From Stephanodiscus triporus (taxonomy: Eukaryota > Bacillariophyta > Thalassiosirophyceae > Thalassiosirales > Thalassiosiraceae), in assembly GCA_036939755.1 (NCBI GenBank), contig JALLAZ010000986.1, forward strand, positions 1 to 29,656: DNA of 29,656 bases, read 5' to 3'. The position numbers were made by a program, and so were the translations under genes. The notes beneath the pieces are model-generated. The model was given only the letters and a program-made list of their open reading frames with translations. It was not told where the DNA came from and searched no databases. This document shows positions 1 to 10,525 of this stretch, in pieces. The first letter of the stretch is position 1; every line of letters begins with the position of its first letter.

Positions 1-235
1 GATCCCCAAACCAACAAGGGGATTGTTCAGTCACTAACCAGAATCGGTTTGGGGATTGTTCCAATTTGGGAAAATGTGCTTTAGTCCCCCAATTGGTGTG
101 GTACTCAAATCGGGGTCCCAGAATAATCGGTGTGGGGATCCCCAAATTGGTTTGGGCAGGGAAACTGCGCATTTCCAAATCGAGGAGTCCCAGAATTGGT
201 TTGGTTGTCTTTCTAATTTGGGGACCAACATATCT
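1..235. repeat. Degenerate short interspersed repeat patch
   Basis: Variants of a core resembling CCCAGAATNGGTTTGGGGAT recur near positions 40, 92, 117, 140 and 188, and part of the motif also appears inverted (CCCCAAACCAAC near the left edge). Copies are spaced about 20 to 50 bases apart and differ by several substitutions or small gaps, so this looks like an old, decayed tandem or foldback repeat. The window edge cuts it. Open frames here are short and look non-coding. Confidence 0.5.
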
Positions 236-1542
236 ACGTCGTTCGCGCCATTCTGGATGGATAATTTTTCTGGTAGCACAAATGACTTTTTACAATAAAT
301 GTAACAATTTATTTGTGCTAATTTTTATCGAACCAATAAAAAACTGCTAGTCTTACTCTACCATAGCTTTGGTCATAATTAGGAATAGTACATTTGATAG
401 TCGACGATGAGTTGACCTCCAAAAAACACCACCACCATGGTGGATCCGGTTGCCGGTCTATGCGGCATGGCTTTTGCGTTTCCTGCCGCCTCCCCCTGGC
501 AGCCTCTGTGGAAGGGGTCGACCGAGGGCGGTGTGGCAGGGCTAAACTAAATGATACAAACCGGCTGAGAAAAAATAATTTTCTAAATGCAACAATTAAT
601 TTATAGTTTTCTACCTTCCTTTGACTTCCCCCCCTCCAAAAACAATGATATTGTGCTTCCCCACGCCTCCCGCTCATTGTGAATCCCCTATTTAGTCCCC
701 TCCGTTGCGGCCGTCTAGTTTTGGTTAGTTGTTGTGTGTTGTTTATTCAATCGGCGGCTGTCTAAGGCCACAAGGTATTGTAATTCATTTCATTTCTCAT
801 CACTCGGTTTGATGCCCCAAACGATACAACAACGCCCTCTCCCTTGCTTGCCGCCCAGCACGCACCCACTCTTTCATCCCCCCTACCAACGATCGCGAAG
901 TATGTGGTCGACCGCTCCATCCATGCGGAATGTCAGGGGGCAGACCGACGGCGCGGTTCAGTGCCTCGGCGGTGGTGGTGGGAGCAGAGGATGTGCTTGG
1001 ACGATGTTTGATGCCATTGGATCTCACGATTGAGCCTTTCTGCTCCTCACTCGAGCCGTCAGGTCATAGGGGAACGCATTGCCGGGGCGCGGTAGATGCA
1101 ATTGGGTCGAGCGTTTTGTGGCTTGTTGTACCTGTGGACTAACCTTTCGGGGAGGGAACACTGGTGGGTGAGGGATGGGGATCTAATGTGTGGGTCCTTT
1201 AGAACTCTTTAATTCTAGTAAGACAATGACCAGGTGGGGCCGGCATGTGCAACGAGGATAAGTATCCTCTAGTATTGCAAACGGCCTGTTCCCACCGGAG
1301 TCTCAGTTACACACAAACTAGGGTCAGAATACAATATAGCTCACTTTTATAAGCCCAACCACATCGGAAATACTTATATCATATTATTATGCTTCATTTC
1401 CGAAACAAATAGCGGTGAATAACTACTTGAAAGGGGTGCACGCACCTACGTTTATTCTGCCTATGGATCAATCTCTGGCACCAACACATTCAAACACACA
1501 TTCAAAAAGAGTTGCTTGGACTTTAAAGTCTAAACAATTCAA
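236..1542. other. Gene-free stretch downstream of TRAPPC8
   Basis: No recognisable gene. Short open frames on both strands (for example 318-677 minus and 734-1033 plus) have no familiar domain and low-complexity composition. Small details: a GC-rich patch at about 430-540 that starts around the palindrome CCACCATGGTGG, another GC-rich patch at about 830-1100, and a short hairpin GAGGATA/TATCCTC near 1255. The part next to 1543 should hold the TRAPPC8 3' untranslated region and polyadenylation site, but no single signal can be pinned down. Confidence 0.5.
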
Positions 1543-4500
1543 CTAGATACTATGATCAACCACAATAGTCCACTGCAGAGGGAACAGATAAGGGACTGAT
1601 GCGCCCTCTGAAAGAACAGTAAGCCGCACGCTCTGTAGGTTAAACACCCCTCCCGAGTAAATTCGTGCTTTCAAAGGAATAGAAAGTTCATCCCCACCCA
1701 ACAATGACCAGCCAAAGCAAGTTATTCCTACAAAGTCGAACTCAGGCTGATGATCCACATCGAACTCAAAATCAACATCTGTCTCGATAAGTCGATTACG
1801 GATGACAATTTCTAAATCCACATCCTTACGATACAAGGTTGTATTGTGAGGCCTTTGGCCAAAACCTAGAACAAGCTGAAGACATAATTGTGTATGCCTT
1901 TTTGCACTTACCAGAGGACCTTCATCAAAGTTGTGGGAAACGCGTGGCTTGTATTTTGCAGTCAAAGCAAGCGGGCAGCCTTTGCTTTTGTTCAGAGGCC
2001 GCACTAGCAAATTTCGCAAATGATGCTGCCCATAAATGACGTAATCGGTGTCCAATTCCCCAACAATGGCTGACCAGCAGCATACAATATTGATGTTTGA
2101 CCCTCCACCACTGATAGGGCAAAGGCTCGCTAGTGAGGTTGGATGTGATGCGGCCCCGGAAACTTTGGACTGCCTCCCTGACAATGATACGGTAGATTCC
2201 TGTTCTAGCATGGTCTTTGCCCTACGAATCTGTGCAACATGTCGTGGCTGACCCGACTGTTCATGATCTGCAAGCATCCTCTCTTTCTCTATTCGGTGAG
2301 AGTGCAGGGTCGTCTGATTTAAGTGAACAGGAGTTGAGTGTAGTCAGTCAAGGAAAACTTGTTATGCAGTCAACACGAACAAGCACTGACTCACTGTAAA
2401 TACTTCGTGGGCTCGTTCAAGGCACATGAAATCTGTCACTTGAGAACCATATCGATGGTCAATTAAAGGTTGAGATTCCAATGCCATCTCACCCCCTTGT
2501 GAAAATGAGATGGTACTAAATGAAACTGATGAGCTGTTAGCCTCAATTGGAACGACGAGAAAATGCAAGGTGACTCGTTCTTGCCAGCCAATCTTGAGAG
2601 ATAGGACATCATCGCTATTCCCAACACCAGCAAGAAGAAACTGCGATAAATCACTAGCATCTACCTGCCCCAGCAGTTGTCTTATCTCAAAATGTCGGCT
2701 TGCAATGCAAATTTTGTTCAGATACATTTCAAGTTTGGTATCACTGTCACTTCGGTAATTCATGAGCTTGAGTGTGAATGGATGAGGGGGGGGGGGGAGT
2801 GTCAGGAGAAGCAAAAAGTCAAATGTTGCCCCAAGCTAACGCAGAATTAGACTCACCTCTACTGAGAGAATGTGCTCTCCTTTGTTTGAATATGAAGGCA
2901 TCAGTGATGCCGACATAGTAATAGATGGATACACCGTGACTGACAAGAGCTTTCGTGCCCATCTATGAACACTGACCAAACTAGACGCTAAATCGTTCTC
3001 ACTCCAGAGTTCATATCGAAATAAAAGGTAAAAGTCCTGCCGCCCACCACCAGATGTTCGGATTGCGACGGGTATCTCGATGGATTCACCCGGAAGCAAG
3101 ACGTCTGGTTGACGTGCATTTAGAAAAGGAACATTCATTAGAGTGCCACTTGGTCCGACACAAAACGAAGTCGCCGCATCCTCGTCTCTGGTCGCACTCA
3201 TTGTCGTGTGTAACCAAGGGCCATTTGTTTTCAGCATGATGTTTTTTGCTGGGGCATAGCCAACATTTGAAACTTTCAGTTTCCAGCAACGAGTCTGTCC
3301 CTGGAGCACTGTGCTTTGTGCGCCTTCATCCGGGGTGACGGTGACTTTTAAGGAAGGCATCTTGCCTTCTACCTTAGACCTGCACGAAATTGACTCTCCC
3401 CGAACTATGCGGTTAAGAGCAACATAGCACGATGTGAGATTGTGAAACTAAAAGTGAACATGCTTTCCTTGCTCAACACCTTATGCATTCAACCTAATCG
3501 CTTACCTCTCCTGGAGCGATTATCTCGAGTATCCTGTAGCAATGGCCCCAGTAAATGAAAACGATGATAGATCCAAATTTCACCGAGTAAATGAAATCTA
3601 ACACCAAGTATTCTCAAATCCCCCTCGACAAGAGGGCATATGTTAAGGGAGATAGTAGTGTCAGAGTTGGGTCCCATTTTCACGGATGACTTTGTCACAA
3701 CAAAGAATGGTTCTGAATCCTTGTTAATCGTGCATGCAGTCGCCTCCGCTGAAAATTCATCAGATTCTATGGGGAACTGGCACAGAAATTGAGGACTTAG
3801 GAATCGATAATCAGAGCCATGAAATGTCCAGCTCTTCTCGGCCATTGAATCATTTGAGCCGTTTGTGCTAGACACTGGAAACTCATTGGTATGTAACAAT
3901 CCCGATTTGGAGCACGATAACGTTGCAACCAACTGCATATCAGTCAGTTCAATATCCAACCCCAATGGATTCTTCAGCGAGAATGTGACAGCGAGCGGTT
4001 CTGACGTTGCACGGATCTCGGGGTTACGCAATTTTCCTTTTCGTTTTTGGCGCTCGCGATATTCCGCCTCGCGCTCCTCCTTGTCGATCTCTGTGATGAC
4101 TTTGTCAATGAATTCATCTCCAGAGTGCGCTATTGGTGGGGCAGGCACCTCATCGCCATGAGATGAATATTCGTTCATGTCAGAGCCAAATGTAGAGGAC
4201 GACACGGTCGCAGAGGCACGTAGTTCTGCTTCAGCACAATTCATCATGTCTCGCCAAACTGACTCATCGCCCTTTCCCCCCCCATCACCAGCGACATCAA
4301 CACAAACATGTATCGAAGAGTCTTGCACGTGTGGGAAACCAATGTTCGATATTTCAATTTCTCGCACAGCACAAGTGAACCCTTTCAATGCGTCTCCCAC
4401 ATTCCTCGGCATACTGCCAATGGTGTTATCAACACTATTTTCATTCATGCGGTCAATGGCAACAAGAGCCGCGCTGGGGTGGTCCTTACAAATATTAATG

Positions 4501-7500
4501 ATATTGGTCAAAAACTTTTGCTGACTCCGAGCGCTAACACGCCCGTCTCCTATCGCTCGAATCAACTTTGCGTAGAATTGCATCGATAGTGCATATCTTC
4601 CCATCCCATACAATTGGTGGGCCAAAGCACTGCGCAGATGACTCCGCAACTCTCCCCACCGTTCACTGTGGTACACATACAGACTTGCTGCGAAGCAACG
4701 AAATGCATGTCGTTCCTGCATCGCGCTACGAAACATGTGTCCAGCCATAAGCATGTGGAATGCATACTTGCGCAACAAACCCGCACGGTAATAATGCGCC
4801 GAGCTTTGTTCGAGCAAGACTGCGGCTCCTAAAGGTGTCTCATGGCTAGAAGCTGCTGCCAATAGGTCAGCGATTTCCATGTGTTTCCCCTCGCATAGCG
4901 ATCGTGCCCCTGATAACACTAGGCATAGCCGTGTTGCCAATCGTGTGGCATACGGGGCCTTTCCAGGCCGTACGCCCAAGTTGGCACTACTTTCTTTCTC
5001 CTCTTCGGAGGCGAGTGTGTACGAGTACAATGCTGTCTCAATTGAATGGTGTACGTCCGACGAATACCGTCCATCACTTCCGGATGGATCGAGGCTGTGA
5101 ATGCACAAAACTATCATTTCCTGTACTGACGCATAGTGCAAATGTGCCTTGTCAAGTTTGTAATCGTCCTTCACTAGTCGATATGCGCTCAATGCCGCAT
5201 CGTAATCTCGCATTAAGAACAGGGTGTCGGCCAGTAATCGCGTTTGGGATTCGATGCTATCAAATCGATACTTCACACTGCCTGACGAGGATGAAGTGTC
5301 AGGATTTTGATTACCATCCCCCCTATTGTTCCCTCCGCTTCCGCCGCCACTATTGTCACTATGTCCGCTCAATCCGCTCACAATTGGCTTCCTCCAGAAA
5401 CTCTTGATGACATTTTTAACACCCTTTTTGGCATTGGTCACAGCTGCATTCAAATGTGCAATACGGCGTTCTACCGCAGGCACTAACCCAGTGGCGACCA
5501 TGTTGGCGACATATCGACGTATGGCACGCTTATCTGTCGGAGATAGACACGCCCCCCGAGCGGGAGGAGATGTTTCAGCTTTTCCCAGAGAGGATTTGTA
5601 GTCGTCCGACAATCCATTCTGAACGAATGGAGATATGGGACCGAAATTCTCCCAATCCGTATCTTCAGCCGCACTTGCATACCCATCACTAATTGCAACC
5701 GACCTGGGCACTAAACTATTAACCCTCAGTATACTGCAACATCCATATCCAAACCGATCCCTCATTTGACTTAATGCACGAGCTTCGTCAAAGTCTTTCG
5801 GACCATTGATTACATCATGCAATAGTAAAAACTCTCTTCTCAGACCATTCGGATCATATCTCCCATCGTGATATGGACGTGGTAGGTGATGAGGATTGGC
5901 CAGTTCAGCGAGACAATTGAGATATGAATATTCAGAAGTGGATGCGGCCAGTATGACCACAGAGGGATTGCGTAGCATTTCGTGGTGCATGCTATCGGTG
6001 GCACAGTCTAGTGTGTGTCGAAAACGCAGTAGCCACGTTGAGGTGGGTAGGGCCGTGAGTGCAAAGGCCGCTGCACATGATTCCTCTAATACTTCCTCGG
6101 GGCGTGGGGGGAAGGGCTCGGTAGTAGATTCGCCACTTTTCTCTTTGTCACTAAAACGTTGGGCATTGCGCCGCGAGGGGGTGGGGCTTGACATACTGGG
6201 TATTCCATCCTCCTTACGTATCCTCTCCTCTCCCTCATCCTGGGCCAAGGCATCGACTACATATCCCTCAAGTTGATCCATTTCCACATCCTCTTCCGTA
6301 TTGCCTCCAGCATTGTTATCTCCGGTAACGCTGTAAGGATTGAATAAGACACGATCCTCGTCCCATAGCCTCACTGCCTCTCCCAGACCTTTTTCAACCA
6401 CGCTTTCCGATACAGGCGTGTTATCCATATCCTGATTGCTCACGAAGTCCAGCGTAATATTCTCCCAATTCAAAGCCATACTTCTATTGGCTGAACGGAA
6501 CGGCGGGAGCATTGGCTCAAGACTGGAATCGACCTGTCCAATACCATGTCTGGCCGTATTATTTCCAACATCGAATGTAGAAGAGCGCTTATTACCAAAT
6601 ACACGAAACATTTCGGACAGCGTCGTGTTATTTCTCGTAGCGATGGATTGAGCATCAGCCGTTGGGAGGATTAAGACGGAAAGTCGTGATTGGCGGTTGG
6701 CTAACGTCCTTGAAGGTGGATTGGCCGCGGCCCGATTACTTCGGTGAGTATTTCGCTGAGAGGGAGTCTGTAATTTTTTCAGGATCGCAGCATTTTCTGG
6801 AACTAGTTCGGGCATATCCTGACGACTTTTCTGTTTATGGTGAACGCCAACGTCGGGGCTGGCCATCATGTCCGCCATCCTCGGGTTTGCTTCTGAACTT
6901 AGTGATGCAATGGCGGGAATCGTATTCTCACAGCTGCCTTGCCCTCCTGAACTGGTCCCAATAAAGAGATTGGCAAAGTTATCTTTCGCCACCGAGTCTG
7001 ATGTACCCGCGAGGGGACTCCGTGCAACAGATGCAGGTCCACCCGGACTACCATCAAGCATGTTAAATGCAGCCGGACGACCATGATCGACAACCATTTT
7101 GTAATTCGGATCGTAGCCTTGCATACTTCCCTGGCTGCCACCGCTCCCAACGACTAAATCTGCAGCAGTTTCGACCGTCGAATATGCCAATTGTCCCGCC
7201 TTTTCAAGAAGTGTACCCGCGAGTGGGGCAGCGGTGGTCGTCAAGCTGCCCGCCCACGCGGTCCAGCTGCTTCCCGAGGCGGGTGACTCCTGCGCTGGTT
7301 GCTGCGATGCCGGTGGGGGGGCGGCGGCGTTGGCATAGTACTTTTGGAATGTTTGGCCGGAGACTGCCGTTTGATAAGCCCCCATCCCATCATTCACCTT
7401 TTTTCGAGATGCAACCCCATGTTCCGATCCTTCGTCTAGGGATATGCCGCTGCCAAGGGATATGCCGCTGCCGGGAGCCGAGGGCAGTGGCGGGATTCTC

Positions 7501-7946
7501 TCCGTTGTAGAATGAATGGGTCGGGCTGGTTCTGGTATCGTTGTATCATTCAAACTGCTGTGGGCACTCAGCTGATTCTCACCAACAGCGGCAGTAGTTA
7601 TCGCTGGTATCGCTGTGAGGATAGGCGGGGGGGGCAATGACGATGATACAATAGGAGGGGGGGGCAATTGCACCATCGTTGATTTTGGCGCTGCTGCGTT
7701 GCCAACGCCGATGTCGGTTGTACCAAAACGAACCGCAAGTGGGGTTACAAATGTGGGCGGAGGCGGGAGGGAGGATAGTACTAACCCGCCAGACAACGGC
7801 GGCGGCGGCGGCGGCGGTGGTGGTGGCGGTGGCGGTGGCATCGGTCCATAATTGTTTGCAACGCGGGGTGGCTGCGACGGCAAAGTCGGCGGGGGTGGCA
7901 ACGAAGACTTCTTCGGGCTACCGGAGTTCGCTGCTGGACCACTCAT
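1543..7946 (-). CDS. TRAPPC8: TRAPPC8/Trs85-like subunit of the TRAPPIII complex
   Basis: Family role: TRAPPC8 (yeast Trs85) directs TRAPPIII, the activator of Rab1/Ypt1, in ER-Golgi traffic and autophagy. I read five exons: 7946-3506, 3404-2857, 2766-2395, 2313-1912 and 1824-1543, giving about 2,014 residues. All introns are GT-AG and keep frame. Homology is seen as SVLILPTADAQ near residue 423, NPSVVILAAS near 660, then FLLLHDVINGP and GACLSPTDK, and the TPR-like stretch LADTLFLMRDYDAALSAYR. Exon 2 carries MPSLKVTVTP and the last exons the C-terminal beta-rich part (FGWSLLGGDELSIPLKARIY). The ATG at 7946 opens the long frame. The human protein is about 1,435 residues; the excess is an N-terminal extension of about 410 residues rich in proline (14 in a row at 37-50) plus loop insertions. 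Splice sites are inferred by eye, and the start could lie at a later Met. Confidence 0.93.
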
Positions 7947-8553
7947 TTGTTGCTCTGTTGCATGTCTGGGCGAGCGCGCGAGATGGAGACCCTGCCGGGG
8001 CGAATCGGATCGGCGGTCCTTCCCGGATGAGTGCCTCGCCTCCAGTTACTAGTTGAGACTATTACTTATCTCTATGTTTTTTTGTGTGTGGTCAGATGAT
8101 GATGGTCCGAATCTGAGATTTAGGGGAAATTTTAGGGGGTGCCCCCTTAATCTAAATCTCTCCAGCTGAAGCGCCCAGAGGGCCTGCTGCTGAATTCAGA
8201 GTTGCCCTGATAATAGAGATTGCATCACCACCGTCGGAGGATGGAGGTGGGTGACAACGGATCATTTGATGATGTCCTTTCTCTCCTGAAAGTTTTGTCC
8301 ATAGAGAAGCCAGCGACACTGCTCTGAAGACCCCAGACTGGCAGCAGATTATTTTGAGACCCATAACTCACACGCTTTCAGAAATAATCTGATCGTTTGA
8401 AGTCCGATGCTCGCCAGAGGAAAAAGTAGGTATGAATATCCCTGATTAACATCAGCTACTATGCTCAACACAAAATATATCTGAAAAATGAAATATATTA
8501 TTTCCTGCTCAACCTAGCTAGGCAAAGATTCTATAATATAAGTGACGATTCTC
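7947..8553. other. Upstream region of TRAPPC8, no gene seen
   Basis: This stretch holds the TRAPPC8 5' leader and probably its promoter, read on the minus strand. No clear TATA box or start element could be assigned. A 70-codon minus-strand open frame at 8152-8364 has no recognisable domain and is probably chance. Sequence around 8440-8530 is AT-rich. Confidence 0.4.
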
Positions 8554-8668
8554 CGTGCGTGCGTCCGTGCGACGCCTGGAACTTGCACGTGAGCGACGCT
8601 TGGAACTTGCACGTGATTGCGTGCGTGCGTCCGTGCGACGCGTGGAACTTGCACGTGATTGCACGTGA
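8554..8668. repeat. 66-bp tandem repeat carrying four CACGTG motifs
   Basis: A unit beginning CGTGCGTGCGTCCGTGCGAC starts at 8554 and again at 8620 (period 66). Within it the phrase TGGAACTTGCACGTGA occurs three times, followed by a further TTGCACGTGA. The palindrome CACGTG, the classic E-box/G-box core bound by bHLH and bZIP factors, lies at 8586, 8610, 8652 and 8662. It sits about 610 bp upstream of the TRAPPC8 start codon. A regulatory role is only a possibility; simple expansion of a GC-rich repeat explains it equally well. Confidence 0.65.
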
Positions 8669-8802
8669 TGTGGGAGTGTTGTCATGCGATGCCATCACAC
8701 GACTGCTCAGGCTTCGGGTTTTCAGAGTCGGCGCACATCAAAGAAAAGGGGAGGAAGGGAGGGGGGGAACCGTCCTCTTTTGCGCGCGTCATCGTTATTG
8801 TT

Positions 8803-8942
8803 ATCAACGATCGGCGCGATTGCGGGGAGGGCAGAGGCCAACGTCTTCCGGGTGAGTCTGGGGCGTTTTTTTTTGGCGAAGATAACGAAGAAGGGAGGAA
8901 GGGAGTTGTCATTGACGATCGATGCAATTGTGGGGAGGGCAG
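8803..8942. repeat. Diverged direct duplication in GGGAGG-rich DNA
   Basis: The 32 bases at 8803-8834 and those at 8911-8942 match at about 26 positions, both ending GGGGAGGGCAG. Flanking GGAAGGGAG and GGGGGAACCGTC phrases are also repeated around them (near 8765 and 8945). This indicates an old local duplication of about 110 to 180 bases. No gene is seen from 8670 to 9060. Confidence 0.55.
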
Positions 8943-9060
8943 GGGGGGAACCGTCGTACGCGACGCTGCCTTTTTTGAGTATTTATTGTGTTTTTTTTTG
9001 TCTTCCTTTTCTCCATCTTTATTGACTGCAAATTTTCTCTCCCGCCCCTCAAACTGATAA

Positions 9061-10078
9061 CAGCGCCGAGAATACCTCCAAGAACCCCAGCGTGAACTCC
9101 TCCGAGAACCCCAGCGAGAATCTGTCAGAGAACATAAGCAAGACTTCCTCCGAGAACCCCAGCAAGAATCTCTTCGAGAGAGAGAGAGAGAATCTCCCCG
9201 AGAATTCCTCCGAGAATTCCTATGAGAACAGCAGATCCCAGCGAGAACCTCAGCGAGAACCCCAGCGAGAATCCTTCTAAGAACCACAGTGAGAACAGTT
9301 AGAACCCCAGCGAGAATCCATCCGAAAATAACTCCGAGAATCCGCAAGAACCCTAGCGAGAATCCCAGCAAGAACCCCAGCGCGAATCCCAGCAAAAAAC
9401 CCCAGCGAGAATCCCAGCGAGAATTCCAGCGAGAATCCCAGCGAGAACCAGAATCCCAGTAAGAATACCAGCGCGAACCCCAGCGTGAACCCCAGCGAGA
9501 ATCCCAGCAAGAATCCCAACGAGAATCCCAGCAAGAATTCCAGCGAGAATCCTAGCGAGAATTCCTCTGAGAATCCCAACAAGAATCCCAGCGAGAACCC
9601 AAGCAAGAACAGTGAGAACCCCAGCGAGAATCCCTCCAAGAACCCCAGTGAGAATCCCAGCCAGAACCCCAGTGAGAATCCCAGCCAGAACCCCAGCGAG
9701 AATCCCAGCCAGAACCCCAGCAAGAATTCCTCCGAGAACCCCAGCGAGAATCCCTCTGAAAATTCCAGCGAGAATCCCAGTGAGAACCCCAGTGAGAACC
9801 CCAGCGAGAATCCCTCCGAGAATCCCAGCGAGAACCCCAACGAGAATCCTTCTAAGAACCCCAGTGAGTATCCCAGCAAGAATCTCTCCAAGAATCCCAG
9901 CGAGAACCCCAGTAAGAATCCCAGCGAGAACCCCAGCGCGAATTCCAGCGAAAATCCCAGCGAGAATCCTAGCGAGAACCCCAGCAAGGATCCTTCTCTC
10001 TCTGAGAACCCCACTAATAATCACTTCGAGAACTGCTGAGAGAATCCCTCCGAGAACCCCAGCGAGAATCCTAAGTTC
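9061..10078. repeat. 12-bp minisatellite, about 80 units
   Basis: The unit is CCCAGCGAGAAY with many single-base variants (CCCAGCAAGAAT, CCCAGTGAGAAC, CCCTCCGAGAAT). Because 12 is a multiple of three and the unit rarely makes a stop, several frames stay open: Asn-Pro-Ser-Glu on the plus strand, Thr-Pro-Ala-Arg-Ile in another plus frame, and Leu-Gly-Phe-Ser and Ala-Gly-Ile-Leu on the minus strand. Units at the left end (9061-9300) are more diverged than those in the centre. I treat the long open frames here as by-products of the repeat. Confidence 0.9.
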
Positions 10079-10410
10079 CACAACTCCAAGTCCCAAAACC
10101 CCAAGTCCCACAACCCCAAGTCCCACAGCCCCAAGTCCCACAACCCTAAGTCCCACAACCCCAAGTCCCACAACCCCAAATCCCACAACTTCAAGACCCA
10201 CTACCCCAAATCCCACAACTTCAAGTCCCATAACTCCACAACTCCAAGTCCCACAACTTTAACTCCCACAACTCCAACTCCCACAACCCCAAATCCCACA
10301 ACTCCAACTCCCACAACAACAAATCCAAGTCCCACAACCCCAACTCCCACATTACCAACTCCCACAACTCCCACTCCCACAACCCCAACTCCCACAACTC
10401 CAAGTTCAAT
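10079..10410. repeat. 15-bp minisatellite lying inside the 12-bp array
   Basis: About 22 units of CCCACAACYCCAAGT. The left half mostly ends AAGT and the right half mostly ends AACT, so two subfamilies lie side by side. The block begins where the 12-bp array stops and ends where it resumes at 10411. Both units start with CCCA, so the second could have arisen from the first by slippage and drift. Confidence 0.88.
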
Positions 10411-10505
10411 CCCAGTGAAAACCCCAGCAAGAATCCAACCAAGAACCCCAGCGAGAATCTCAGCGAGGCAAGACCCCAGTAAGAATCCCTCTAAGAATCC
10501 GAGAA
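10411..10505. repeat. Resumed 12-bp minisatellite next to the Helitron
   Basis: Units such as CCCAGTGAAAAC, CCCAGCAAGAAT and CCCAGCGAGAAT return here for roughly eight copies, with a few indels, and end about 20 bases before the first ATG of the Helitron protein. The Helitron reading frame is open back through this segment to at least 10415, but only with a GTG, so the repeat need not be translated. Confidence 0.8.
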
Positions 10506-10525
10506 ATATAAAAATTAATGCCAAC

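Noticed and set aside
7615..7851. Glycine-rich plus-strand frame
   Set aside because: It is the reverse strand of the polyproline coding region of TRAPPC8.
8152..8364. 70-codon minus-strand frame upstream of TRAPPC8 as a small gene or extra exon
   Set aside because: No recognisable domain and no splice arrangement linking it to TRAPPC8.
9277..10231. Long minus-strand frames of Leu-Gly-Phe-Ser and Ala-Gly-Ile-Leu repeats as possible membrane proteins
   Set aside because: They arise because the 12-bp repeat has no stop in those frames; composition is pure repeat with no flanking unique coding sequence.
9485..10262. Plus-strand Asn-Pro-Ser-Glu and Thr-Pro-Ala-Arg frames as possible repeat-rich wall or ice-binding proteins
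   Set aside because: The same repeat explains both; there is no signal peptide, no unique domain and no consistent frame across the array.
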